Shown: positions 53,127-60,779, counted from the first letter of the stretch. The stretch: 64,000 nt of DNA from Nocardia cyriacigeorgica (GCF_005863245.1 NZ_VBUT01000010.1:186001-250000); one strand, 5' to 3'. Program-made: numbers and translations. Notes: generated by a model not told the origin, from the sequence alone.

Positions 53127-53579
53127 TCAAGCGATGCGGAAGACGGGGAAGCCCGGCGCGATCGCGGCGAGCTCTTCATCGGTGGCGTCCTTGGTGACGC
53201 CCTCGAAGAACCGCCCAACCTCCCAGCCCCAGCGCTTCAGGTAGGCGCGCAGCAGCGGCACCTTGTCGGCGTCGTCGATCTCGCTCGCGGTGAACGCCTC
53301 GACCTTGCGGCCCAGCCGCAGCTCACCCTCGCCGGCGACGCGCAGATTCCGCACCCACTGGGTGTGCCCGCGCGGCGCGACCAGGTAGCGCGCCCCGTCG
53401 ATGTCCATGACATTGACCAGCGTGCTGCGCCACTGCCCGCTCTTGCGGCCGCGCACGGCCAGCAGCCGCGAGCCCATGATGCTGATGCCCAGCTTGGGCA
53501 GGGTGTTCATGATCCGATTCATCGTCGCCTCACCCCGCCCGGGGCCGATGTATCGGGTCGCCGCGTTCGTGCCGGTCAT
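53127..53579 (-). CDS. Deazaflavin (F420)-dependent nitroreductase-family protein
   Basis: 150 aa of the Ddn/DUF385 fold. GRKSGQWRSTLVNVMDIDGARYLVAP gives the F420-binding strand pattern and HTQWVRNLRVAGEGELRLG is the typical second motif. RYIGPGRGE near the N-terminus is also family-like. AGGAGA precedes ATG 53579. It probably reduces quinone-like or other small substrates with F420H2. Its upstream region has two near-identical palindromes, so expression is likely inducible through a TetR-type repressor encoded elsewhere. Confidence 0.85.
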   Translation of the reverse strand: MTGTNAATRYIGPGRGEATMNRIMNTLPKLGISIMGSRLLAVRGRKSGQWRSTLVNVMDIDGARYLVAPRGHTQWVRNLRVAGEGELRLGRKVEAFTASEIDDADKVPLLRAYLKRWGWEVGRFFEGVTKDATDEELAAIAPGFPVFRIA

Positions 53580-53594
53580 ATCCGTCTCCTTTGT

Positions 53595-53662
53595 GAGCGT
53601 TGCTCTCTGTTGAGAACAACAGTCTCATACCGTGCACCCGGACGTCAAGAGCAGTGCTCTCT
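53595..53662 (-). promoter_or_regulatory. Paired operators upstream of the F420-type oxidoreductase
   Basis: GAGCGTTGCTCTCT (53595-53608) and GAGCAGTGCTCTCT (53649-53662) differ at two bases; the second extends to AGAGCA-G-TGCTCT. Between them lies CTGTTG-AGAA-CAACAG (53607-53622), another perfect 6-bp-arm dyad. The GAGC/GCTC sites are 54 bp apart. Confidence 0.7.
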
Positions 53663-53711
53663 ATTTCGCCCCGCATTGCCACACTCAGCCGGAGCAGCCG
53701 CCGAGCCCGAC

Positions 53712-53873
53712 GGCAGTGCGGCGCACTGCCCCCGTGCGACGTGGCGATCCAGCAACGGCGGTGCGCTGGGCCCCGTCGAGCCCGGGCCAGTAGGCCGCAA
53801 TGCCGCTACATGCGACCTGGCGATCCAGCGGCGCTCGCAGCCATCGAGCCCCGGACCGGTGCGTCGCAATGCC
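53712..53873. repeat. Hairpin and 76-bp imperfect direct repeat before the TRIC gene
   Basis: GGCAGTGC-GGC-GCACTGCC (53712-53730) forms a perfect 8-bp hairpin. It is followed by two imperfect copies starting TGCGACSTGGCGATCCAGC (53735 and 53811, period 76 bp), both ending in CGCAATGCC. The 360-bp gap 53580-53966 contains no other supportable gene. Confidence 0.6.
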
Positions 53874-53966
53874 TCCATTGCCACAAACCGGCAGAACATC
53901 GAGTCGGCCGCCGGGTCGGCGTGTCATCCGTTCGCCGCGAGCGTGGCGCTGGTGGACGATGGTCGG

Positions 53967-54602
53967 GTGGCGGCGGCTGATCTTTCCGATCTGTTTTTCG
54001 TGCTCGATTTGAGCGGCGTACTCGCGAACGCGATCTTGGGCGGGGTGCTGGCGCGGGCCGAGCGGTTCGACCCGATCGGCTTCGTGACCTTGGCGATCCT
54101 GTCCGGGCTCGGCGGCGGCCTGATCCGCGACACCCTGCTCCAGCGCGGAACCCCCATCGCGCTCACCAACTACGCCTACCTGGTGACCGCGCTCGCCGGC
54201 GCGTTGATCGCGTTCGTGCTGCTCATCGAGGGCAAACTCTGGGACCGCACCTTCCTGTTCGTCGACGCCGCCGCCCTCGGCTGCTGGGCCGCTACCGGCG
54301 CCCAGAAAACCCTGGCCGTAGGCCTGGGCTGGCTGCCGGCGGTCCTGCTCGGCACCATCACCGCGGTCGGCGGTGGCATGGTCCGCGACATCGTGCTGCG
54401 CCGGACCCCACGCATCTTCGGCGGCAACACCCTCTACGCCACCGCCGCGCTGGCAGCGAGCATCGTCATGGTCACCCTCGCCGCCGCCGGCCAGACCACC
54501 GCGGGCATGATCTGCGCGACCACCGTCGGCGCGGGCCTGTGCCTGGTCGCGCATTGGCGCGGCTGGACTCTGCCGGAAAGCCTCCCGCGGCGCGTGGAGT
54601 GA
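53967..54602 (+). CDS. TRIC cation-channel family (UPF0126) membrane protein
   Basis: About 211 aa with six to seven membrane helices in two similar halves. The paired motifs GLGGGLIRDTLLQRG (first half) and AVGGGMVRDIVLRRTP (second half) are the inverted-repeat signature of prokaryotic TRIC monovalent cation channels. The start is uncertain (GTG 53943, 53952 or 53967); the last gives the normal family length. It may help balance K+ across the membrane. It is convergent with the redoxin gene. Confidence 0.88.
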   Translation: MAAADLSDLFFVLDLSGVLANAILGGVLARAERFDPIGFVTLAILSGLGGGLIRDTLLQRGTPIALTNYAYLVTALAGALIAFVLLIEGKLWDRTFLFVDAAALGCWAATGAQKTLAVGLGWLPAVLLGTITAVGGGMVRDIVLRRTPRIFGGNTLYATAALAASIVMVTLAAAGQTTAGMICATTVGAGLCLVAHWRGWTLPESLPRRVE

Positions 54603-54719
54603 GTCCCGCACATCACGGCCGCACACCGCCTCGGCCCACGTCCGGCGAGGAGCCCGAGCAGGGCTGCTCGTCGGCCACGCGGCCATGGGCGGCGCGGGCC
54701 GAGAACACCCGATGTGCGG

Positions 54720-55193
54720 CTATGTGCCGGCCCGGCTGCGCATCGCATCGATGGCCGCCGCGATGCCTTTCTTGTCGTAACTGCTGACGGGCATGGTGGC
54801 GCCGTGGGCGTGGCGGATGATGCCGTCGGCGTCGACGAGCAGGCTGCCCGACTGCTGCATCGTGCCGAATACCGTGCGGGTCAGGCCGATCGACGCGTGC
54901 GGCGTCCCGGTCGAGCCGACCAGCACCGTGAAGGGGATGCCGTGCCGGGCTTTCCAGGCCAAGGCACGGTGGCGGTCTTCGGGCACGGCGATATGGACAC
55001 GAAGGCCCGCGGCCTCGAATTCGCTTCGGCGCGTGACCAGATCGCGAACATGCCGGTTGCAGATCGGGCAGGAGGTCGAGCGCGTGAAGTACAGCAGAGC
55101 GCCGTTCGCGCCGAGATTCTTCGACAGGCGCCACGGCTGCCCGGCGGTGTCTTCGAGTTCCAGGGCAGGCAGGGGTGATCCAGGTGTAAGCAT
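54720..55193 (-). CDS. AhpC/TSA-family redoxin (peroxiredoxin-like)
   Basis: 157 aa from ATG 55193, with GAGG 7-10 nt upstream. The thioredoxin fold starts TPGSPLPALELEDTAGQPW. The active site STSCPICNRHVRDL has a C-x2-C pair, unlike the single peroxidatic Cys of typical PVCT-type peroxiredoxins, so it may be a reductase-like redoxin. ILVDADGIIRHAHGA follows. Upstream lie a nine-unit 19-bp tandem array and an ECF sigma factor on the same strand, so sigma-dependent expression is possible. Confidence 0.83.
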   Translation of the reverse strand: MLTPGSPLPALELEDTAGQPWRLSKNLGANGALLYFTRSTSCPICNRHVRDLVTRRSEFEAAGLRVHIAVPEDRHRALAWKARHGIPFTVLVGSTGTPHASIGLTRTVFGTMQQSGSLLVDADGIIRHAHGATMPVSSYDKKGIAAAIDAMRSRAGT

Positions 55194-55207
55194 GATGATT
55201 CCTCGGG

Positions 55208-55378
55208 TTCGACGGAGGTAGAGACATTCGACGGAAGTAGAGAGGTTCGGCGACACCAGGCACATTCCGCGGCACCAGTGACAATCCGCGGCAGCAGTGA
55301 CGCACGGCGGCAGCAATCACATTCCGCGGCGGCAATGGCGTTCGGCGGCAGCTATGACGTTCGGGGCAAGGGGCGACG
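55208..55378. repeat. Nine-copy 19-bp tandem array between the sigma factor and redoxin genes
   Basis: Units start at 55208, 55227, 55246, 55265, 55284, 55303, 55322, 55341 and 55360, each exactly 19 bp, with consensus TTCSGCGGCAGCAGTGACR. The first two units and the last diverge most. The period is not a multiple of 3 and no frame is sensible, so it is non-coding. It fills almost the whole gap (55194-55397) upstream of the redoxin start. Confidence 0.9.
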
Positions 55379-55397
55379 GGCCCAGACCCGCAGCTGA

Positions 55398-55967
55398 CTA
55401 CAGCGTGTCGGCGAGGCCGAGCCGAACCGCGGCACGCGCACGATGCAGCTGCGACTTCATCGCCGCCGTGCTCAGGCCGAGCGCGTCCGCCGTCTCCCGT
55501 CCCGGGTGTCCGAGCACATCGCGCATGATCAGAACCCTGCGCTGTAGCGGAGGCAGCTCGGCGATGGCGCGGGCCAGCTGTTCGGCATCGAGCCTGCGCA
55601 GCACTTCGTCCTCGGCGGAGAGAACCGTCTCGACGGTCACCGCGTCGCCGTGCTCGCGGTCGAGCACCCGCCGGGCCCGCCGCAGGCATTCGTTGCGCAC
55701 GATCCGGAACATCCACGACGCGATCGCCGTGGCCGCACGCAATGTCCCGATCTTGCGATACAAGATGATCAGCGCTTCTTGCGCAGCGTCTTCCGCGTCG
55801 GCCGACGACGCACATAAATGCTGGGCGAAGCGCCGCACGTGCGGATGCGCCCCGTCGACGATCGCGGCGATCGCCTCCCGGTCGCCCCGCTGCGCCGCCG
55901 CCACGAGCTGTTCACCGGCCCATCCGCGTTCCACTCCGGGCCTCCCCTCGCTGCTCTGCCGCGGCAT
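55398..55967 (-). CDS. ECF-type RNA polymerase sigma factor
   Basis: 189 aa. Region 2 includes DAEDAAQEALIILYRKIGTL and ASWMFRIVRNECLRRARRVL (about 57-102). Region 4 is ELPPLQRRVLIMRDVLGHPG, then ETADALGLSTAAMKSQLHRA, giving the HTH that reads the -35 element. No anti-sigma gene is adjacent. ATG 55967 has a weak ribosome site. The neighbours are the 19-bp array and the redoxin, a context that fits a stress-responsive sigma. Confidence 0.88.
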   Translation of the reverse strand: MPRQSSEGRPGVERGWAGEQLVAAAQRGDREAIAAIVDGAHPHVRRFAQHLCASSADAEDAAQEALIILYRKIGTLRAATAIASWMFRIVRNECLRRARRVLDREHGDAVTVETVLSAEDEVLRRLDAEQLARAIAELPPLQRRVLIMRDVLGHPGRETADALGLSTAAMKSQLHRARAAVRLGLADTL

Positions 55968-56217
55968 CCGCGAGTCGCGCGACCACGCCGATGTCCGGCG
56001 TGCTCATCGGTCTCATGTCAACTATCACAACGATAAGAGCGTCGCCGACCGGAAAAGGATTCGAAGCGTCCTGCCGGCATCCGGATACCTGCGACAGCAG
56101 CTGTAGCGTCGAACCCGCGTGCCGGTCCGGGACCGGCGCGGCTGACGGGGAAATCGGCGCGGGGGCGACCAGATAGGCGGGCCGCACCTGGCCGACGTGC
56201 TCCCCCTCGCCGGTTGA

Positions 56218-57015
56218 TCAGCTGTCGGCCGGCTCGGGCAGCACCTCTCCGGTTTCCAGCAGGGTTTTGAGGTTGGAGAGAATCGACGGCCAGCCGCCCT
56301 GAACTCCTTCGAGGACCCGGCTGCCGGGTGGGAAGCCGTCGTGGACGACGGTCAGTTTCACGATCTCGCCCTGCGGTTCGATCTCGAAGGTGACCTTGGA
56401 GCGGGGTTCGGCGGACCATTCGGCGAGTTCGTCTGCGTCCATGCCGAATTCGGCGGCGAATTCGGGGCCGATGGTGTGCCAGGTGTAGGACAGGCGGCGG
56501 GGTGGATCGGATTCGAGGACGACTTGTTCGGCGTCTTTGCCGACCCAATTGCCTTGTTTCCACACCATTTCCGAGCCCTGCTGCCAGTCGGTGTCGAAGG
56601 TGGCGCCCCAGTAGCGGCTGGTGAAGGCGGGGTCGATGAGGGCCTGCCAGAGTTTTTCCGGGGTGGTCTTGATGTAGGTGGTGTAGACGAATTCGGTGTC
56701 GCTCATCGGGCTGGTCTCCAATGCGGATTTCAGGTCGGCGAGGGCGGTGACCCGCGCGCGGTGGTAGCGGTTGATCCAGCGGTCGGCGATGGCGTTGATG
56801 GGTTCGGCGTTGAGGTAGTGCAGTTTTTCGCGGCCGCTGCGCCGGGTGGTGACCAGGTTGGCGGCCTCGAGTACCGCCAGGTGTTTGCTCACCGATTGGC
56901 GGGCCATGTCCAGCTCGGCACACAGTTCGCGCAGGCTCTGGCCGTTACGGGCCTGGAGGCTGTCGAGTAGCCGTCTGCGGCTGGGGTCGGCCAGTGCTTT
57001 GAATACCTCGTCCAT
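56218..57015 (-). CDS. ArsR-SRPBCC fusion transcription factor
   Basis: 265 aa. The N-terminal winged helix (about 1-100) is ArsR-type: FKALADPSRRRLLDSL and DMARQSVSKHLAVLEAANLV. The C-terminal domain (about 105-260) is an AHSA1/SRPBCC ligand-binding fold (YTTYIKTTPEKLWQALIDPA and PRRLSYTWHT). No metal-binding Cys motif is seen, so a small organic ligand is more likely than a metal. ATG 57015 has GAGAG upstream. Two similar dyads 31 bp apart lie just upstream, implying autoregulation and control of the divergent ABC operon. Confidence 0.88.
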   Translation of the reverse strand: MDEVFKALADPSRRRLLDSLQARNGQSLRELCAELDMARQSVSKHLAVLEAANLVTTRRSGREKLHYLNAEPINAIADRWINRYHRARVTALADLKSALETSPMSDTEFVYTTYIKTTPEKLWQALIDPAFTSRYWGATFDTDWQQGSEMVWKQGNWVGKDAEQVVLESDPPRRLSYTWHTIGPEFAAEFGMDADELAEWSAEPRSKVTFEIEPQGEIVKLTVVHDGFPPGSRVLEGVQGGWPSILSNLKTLLETGEVLPEPADS

Positions 57016-57034
57016 CGCCGTTCTCTCGTGATAC

Positions 57035-57081
57035 GCAGCCGTTTGGCTGCATGAACTCAGAATAGGCAACCAATCGGCTGC
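57035..57081. promoter_or_regulatory. Two operator-like dyads spaced 31 bp, upstream of the ArsR-SRPBCC gene
   Basis: GCAGCC-GTTT-GGCTGC (57035-57050, perfect) and GCAACC-AATC-GGCTGC (57066-57081, one arm mismatch). The 31-bp period is three helical turns, so dimers would bind on the same face. Confidence 0.65.
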
Positions 57082-57105
57082 ATGTCAACGGGCAACTAGC
57101 GAGCA

Positions 57106-57134
57106 TTGCCACGGCGGAATGTAGTACGTATGCT
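57106..57134 (+). promoter_or_regulatory. Promoter of the ABC transporter operon
   Basis: TTGCCA (57106-57111), a 17-nt spacer and TATGCT (57129-57134) make a near-consensus housekeeping promoter. It lies 25 bp from the second dyad, so the fusion regulator could repress it. Confidence 0.55.
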
Positions 57135-57170
57135 ACGAGTCATCATCAACCCACGACAGGGAGGGAAACC

Positions 57171-58100
57171 ATGACTGTGGGTGACGGCGTAGTGCTCGAC
57201 GTGGAGCAGCTGCGCATGCGCTACGGAACCAAGGACGTCCTCGACGGCGTCTCTTTCCAGGCGCGACACGGCGAAGTGCTGGTCATGCTCGGCCCCAACG
57301 GGGCGGGCAAGACCACCACCATCGAAATCCTCGAGGGATTCCGCGTGCCCTCGGCGGGCAGAGTCGAAGTGCTGGGGGTGAATCCGGCGCACGGCGACGA
57401 GGCCTGGCGGTCGCGGATCGGCGTGGTGCTGCAATCGTGGCGCGACCACAAGAAGTGGCGCCTGCGAGAACTGCTGTCCTATCTGGGCACGTTCTACGGC
57501 CCGTACAGCACCGGGGGCAGCCAAAAGCCCTGGGACACCGATGAACTCATCGACCTGGTCGGCCTCACCGAGCAGGCCGGCGCCAAGATCGCGACCTTGT
57601 CCGGCGGGCAACGTCGCAGGCTGGACGTGGCGATCGGCGTGGTCGGCAAGCCCGAGGTGCTGTTCCTGGACGAGCCGACCGCCGGTTTCGATCCGGAAGC
57701 CCGGCGCGAATTCCACGACCTGATCCATCGTTTGGCCGATGAGCAGCAGACCACCATCCTGCTCACCACCCACGATCTGGACGAGGCCGAGAAACTGGCC
57801 GATCGCATCCTGATCCTGGCCGGTGGCCGCATCATCGCCGACGGTTCCGCCGACGAACTCTCCCGCCGGGTCTCGGTCGACGCCGAGGTGCGCTGGACCA
57901 GAGACGGCCAGCGTTTCGTGCACACCACCACCGAGTCGACCAAATTCGTCTACGAGCTGTTCCAGCAGTTCGGCGAGGACATCGGGGAACTCGAGGTGCG
58001 GCGCGCCTCACTCGAGGAGACCTATATGTCGCTGGTCCGTCATTACGAGAACGGCACGACCGATGCCGAGATCCACGCCATCGAGGAGGTCGTGCGATGA
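57171..58100 (+). CDS. ABC transporter ATP-binding protein
   Basis: 309 aa. Walker A GPNGAGKTTT, signature LSGGQRRRLDVA, Walker B VLFLDEPTAGFDP and the H-loop TTHDLDEAEKLADR are all intact. The C-terminal ~90 residues form the extra domain of DrrA-type drug/lipid exporters. GGGAGG precedes ATG 57171. The stop overlaps the permease start (ATGA), making an ATPase-permease pair. The cargo is unknown; antibiotic or lipid export is common in this group. Confidence 0.93.
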   Translation: MTVGDGVVLDVEQLRMRYGTKDVLDGVSFQARHGEVLVMLGPNGAGKTTTIEILEGFRVPSAGRVEVLGVNPAHGDEAWRSRIGVVLQSWRDHKKWRLRELLSYLGTFYGPYSTGGSQKPWDTDELIDLVGLTEQAGAKIATLSGGQRRRLDVAIGVVGKPEVLFLDEPTAGFDPEARREFHDLIHRLADEQQTTILLTTHDLDEAEKLADRILILAGGRIIADGSADELSRRVSVDAEVRWTRDGQRFVHTTTESTKFVYELFQQFGEDIGELEVRRASLEETYMSLVRHYENGTTDAEIHAIEEVVR

Positions 58101-58948
58101 ACCCGACTACCGTCGCGATCCGGGCCGGATTCCGCCGGGCGCGCATCGAACTGCGAATGCTGTTCACCAACGGCGAGGACCTCGGCGGCATCCTGCTCAG
58201 CCCGATCCTGCTGCTGACCGCCCTGTTCTTCATGCGCAACAGCACATTCCAGGACACCGACCTGAAGCTGGGCGCGCTGGCGTTGCCGGGGGTGATCGGC
58301 TCGGTCGTCGCGTTCAACGGCCTCTACGGCATCGCCCAGTACCTGGTGCTCGACCGCGAGGACGGCACGCTGCTGCGCGCCAAGGCCACGCCGAACGGCA
58401 TGATCGGCTACTTGATCGGCAAGCTCGGCGCCAACGCCGGATCGGTGCTCGCGCAGGTGGCTATCCTGCTGGGCGTGGGCATGGTGATCGTGGGAGGTGT
58501 GTCGCTCGACAGCGTCGGGTCCTGGCTGACGCTGGCGTGGGTCCTTGCGCTCGGCCTGCTCGCCATCTCCTCGCTCGGCGCGATCATCGGCTCGATCTTC
58601 GACGATCCCCGCGGCCTGTTCTTCTTCACCATGCCGCTGATGGGGCTGGTCGCCATCTCCGGCATCTTCTATCCGATCACCGGGCTGCCCGGCTGGTTGC
58701 AGGTGGTCGGACAGGTGTTCCCGATGTACTGGCTCGGCCTCGGTATGCGTTCGGCGTTGCTGCCCGATGGCGCGCGGGCGGTCGAGCTCGAAGGCTCCTG
58801 GCGTCATCTGGAAACGGCTGCGGTGCTCGGCGTCTGGTCGGCTGCCGCACTGCTCATCGCACCGATCGTGATGCGCCGGATGGCGCGCCGCGAGTCGGGT
58901 GCGGCGATGGCCGAACGGCGGGAGAAAGCGTTGCAGCGTGCCTACTGA
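58097..58948 (+). CDS. ABC-2 type permease
   Basis: 283 aa with six membrane helices. GLYGIAQYLVLDREDGTLLR is the usual conserved cytoplasmic segment before helix 3, and FFFTMPLMGLVAISGIFYPI with the following TGLPGWLQ matches drug-exporter permeases of the ABC-2 class. It overlaps the ATPase gene by 4 nt and the XRE gene by 11 nt. Confidence 0.9.
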   Translation: MNPTTVAIRAGFRRARIELRMLFTNGEDLGGILLSPILLLTALFFMRNSTFQDTDLKLGALALPGVIGSVVAFNGLYGIAQYLVLDREDGTLLRAKATPNGMIGYLIGKLGANAGSVLAQVAILLGVGMVIVGGVSLDSVGSWLTLAWVLALGLLAISSLGAIIGSIFDDPRGLFFFTMPLMGLVAISGIFYPITGLPGWLQVVGQVFPMYWLGLGMRSALLPDGARAVELEGSWRHLETAAVLGVWSAAALLIAPIVMRRMARRESGAAMAERREKALQRAY

Positions 58949-59180
58949 GGTCATCTACAACCGGATCGCGATGCTGCGCGCCGAGCGCGGCATCTCCCGG
59001 CGCGAGCTCGCGGAAGCGCTCGGCGTGCACTACCAGACCATCGGATATCTGGAGCGCGGCGAGTACAGCCCGAGCCTGCATCTGGCCTTGCGGATCGCCC
59101 AGTATTTCGAGGTGGCGGTGGAGGTCGTCTTCTCCACCACCCCCTTCCCCCGGCTCGGGTCGTCCTCGGAATCGGCCTGA
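58938..59180 (+). CDS. XRE-family small transcriptional regulator
   Basis: 80 aa from GTG 58938, inside the last 11 nt of the permease gene. The HTH covers RIAMLRAERGISRRELAEAL, then GVHYQTIGYLERGEYSPSLH, and is followed by a short YFEVAVEVVF beta extension, as in the YgzD/Cro-like regulators found with ABC exporters. It is likely a feedback regulator of its own operon. A hairpin at 59204-59233 ends the operon. Confidence 0.88.
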   Translation: MPTEVIYNRIAMLRAERGISRRELAEALGVHYQTIGYLERGEYSPSLHLALRIAQYFEVAVEVVFSTTPFPRLGSSSESA

Positions 59181-59203
59181 TCTCACGCTGCGCGGCAGCG
59201 GAC

Positions 59204-59233
59204 AGCCGGAACGCCACCATCGGCGTTCCGGCT
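59204..59233. terminator. Bidirectional hairpin between the XRE and imine reductase genes
   Basis: A perfect 12-bp stem AGCCGGAACGCC / GGCGTTCCGGCT with loop ACCATC, between convergent stop codons. There is no T-tract. Confidence 0.7.
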
Positions 59234-59257
59234 CGTCCGATTCACGCGCCCGCCCGA

Positions 59258-60139
59258 TCAGGACTTCGTCCCACCGAACAGCTCGAACACCGACACCGGC
59301 TTGCCCGCTTCCTCGGTCGCCGCGATCGCCTTGCGCCAGATGCCCTGGGCCACATGGGAGATGGTGGCGTCGACGCCGACTTCTTCGCTGGCGTCGATGA
59401 TGTGCTGGGCGCCGGCGTCCATCATCTTGAAGGCCGACAGATCGCCCCAGCCGCCCTGCTTGGCCTGGTTCGCGTACTCCTCCATGAAGAAGGGGTAGGC
59501 GCCGGCGGCGCGCTGGGCGAACGGCAGGAACTGGCCGACGTCCTGGCCGGAGCGGGCGATGACGGCCAGCGCCTGATCGTAGGCGAGCATCCACGGATGG
59601 AAGACGATGAGCAGGGCCTGGTAGAAGACCTGCGCGAGACCGTCATCGGTGCCGAGGTACTCCGGCGGGCTGAGCGGGCGCAGCAGCTCGACGTGCGCTT
59701 CGAACACCTCGCTCGGACCGCTGTAGAAGATGTAGGAGGCCGGGTGCTCGATATTGTCGCCGGCCGACATCACGCCGCCGGAGATGAATTCGGCGCCGTG
59801 CGAACGCACCCACTGCGCACCCTTGCGCGCCTTCTCCGGCGAATCCGAGGACAGGTTCGCGATCACCTTGCCCGCGAGATGGTCGGTGGCCTGGCCGAGC
59901 ACGTCGTACATGGCGTCGTAGTGGGTCAGGCTCACCACGGTCACCTCGTTGGCGTCGAGCGCCTCGGCGACGGTGTTCGCCCGCTTGGCACCCAGTTCCA
60001 CCATGGCGTCGACCTTGGCGCTGCTGCGGTTCCACACCGTGACCTCGGTGCCCGCCTTCAAGAAGGCCCGCACCATGGCCTGACCCATCGGCCCGAGACC
60101 GATGACCGAGACCGAGGCCGTGCTGCTCTGCTGAGACAT
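59258..60139 (-). CDS. Imine reductase-like NAD(P)-binding oxidoreductase
   Basis: 293 aa from ATG 60139 with AAGGA upstream. The Rossmann motif VIGLGPMGQAMVRAFLKAG and WNRSSAKVDAMVELGA are those of imine reductases within the 6-phosphogluconate-dehydrogenase-like superfamily. The helix where IREDs carry a catalytic Asp or Tyr reads QVFYQALL (about Y173), putting it in the Tyr class. The natural substrate is unknown; cyclic imine or related C=N reduction is expected. It is divergent from an HxlR regulator across a 12-bp palindrome. Confidence 0.82.
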   Translation of the reverse strand: MSQQSSTASVSVIGLGPMGQAMVRAFLKAGTEVTVWNRSSAKVDAMVELGAKRANTVAEALDANEVTVVSLTHYDAMYDVLGQATDHLAGKVIANLSSDSPEKARKGAQWVRSHGAEFISGGVMSAGDNIEHPASYIFYSGPSEVFEAHVELLRPLSPPEYLGTDDGLAQVFYQALLIVFHPWMLAYDQALAVIARSGQDVGQFLPFAQRAAGAYPFFMEEYANQAKQGGWGDLSAFKMMDAGAQHIIDASEEVGVDATISHVAQGIWRKAIAATEEAGKPVSVFELFGGTKS

Positions 60140-60219
60140 ATGCTGATCCTTCGAAAGTCGATACGGTTTCTGTCGGCGCCGGTCTCTATGGTTCGTCTGT
60201 GCAGGTAGGCGCGACAAGA

Positions 60220-60231
60220 CCGCACGTGCGG
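60220..60231. promoter_or_regulatory. Perfect palindrome between the imine reductase and HxlR genes
   Basis: CCGCACGTGCGG, 12 bp without spacer, 80 bp from the reductase start and 46 bp from the HxlR start. It is a candidate operator for the HxlR protein. Confidence 0.5.
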
Positions 60232-60277
60232 GTACGGTTGCTTACGTCGAGGTCCGTATCGAGGTCAGGAGGATCCA

Positions 60278-60631
60278 GTGACGATCGGCAGTGACGCGGA
60301 TCACGATGCGTGTGGTATGAGCGTGGCGATCGACGTCGTCGGCGGGAAATGGCGGCTGCACCTGATGTGGGTGCTGGCCGACGGTCCGCGCCGTTTCGGC
60401 GAGATCCGCCGCCTGCTCGGCGGCGTCAGCGAGAAGGTGCTCACCGAGAACCTGCGCCATCTGGAGACCTCCGGCGTCGTGCATCGCGAGGTGTTCCCGG
60501 AGATCCCGCCCCGCGTCGAGTACTCGCTCACGCCGGTGGGCGCCGAGCTCGCGGCCGCGCTTCGCCCGCTGGAGGAGTGGGGCGATCGGCATCGCCACGA
60601 GCTGCTGCCGAAGTTGATGTCGGCGAGCTGA
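60278..60631 (+). CDS. HxlR-family transcriptional regulator
   Basis: 117 aa. A winged helix of the HxlR type: DVVGGKWRLHLMWVLADGPR, RFGEIRRLLGGVSEKVLTEN, LRHLETSGVVHREVFPEIPP, and VEYSLTPVGAEL. A single Cys (CGMS) near the N-terminus is the usual redox/electrophile-sensing position in this family. GTG 60278 has AGGAGG upstream. It is paired head-to-head with the imine reductase, the usual layout for a regulator and its target. Confidence 0.9.
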   Translation: MTIGSDADHDACGMSVAIDVVGGKWRLHLMWVLADGPRRFGEIRRLLGGVSEKVLTENLRHLETSGVVHREVFPEIPPRVEYSLTPVGAELAAALRPLEEWGDRHRHELLPKLMSAS

Positions 60632-60701
60632 TCGGTTCGACAACGGCTCGGCCACGACCGCACCCGGGGGACCGTTGAACGATCAGTTCGCGCCGATGCC
60701 A

Positions 60702-60721
60702 CCGGAACCGGCCGGTTTCGG
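60702..60721. terminator. Possible terminator between HxlR and glycerate kinase
   Basis: The near-palindrome CCGGAACCGGCCGGTTTCGG (AACCGGCCGGTT core) lies in the 148-bp convergent gap. It could form a short hairpin, but without a T-tract the evidence is weak. Confidence 0.35.
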
Positions 60722-60779
60722 CACACCCGGGGTGCGCGGTCCCCGAGAGCGCCGGGTCGCCGACATCGTTGCCTGCGCT

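Noticed and set aside
53055..53942. Long upstream extension of the TRIC frame
   Set aside because: It runs antisense through the F420-type oxidoreductase gene and is not protein-like until the family sequence begins near 53967.
55208..55378. The 19-bp array as a CRISPR
   Set aside because: The repeats are directly contiguous without spacers, are degenerate, and no cas genes are nearby.
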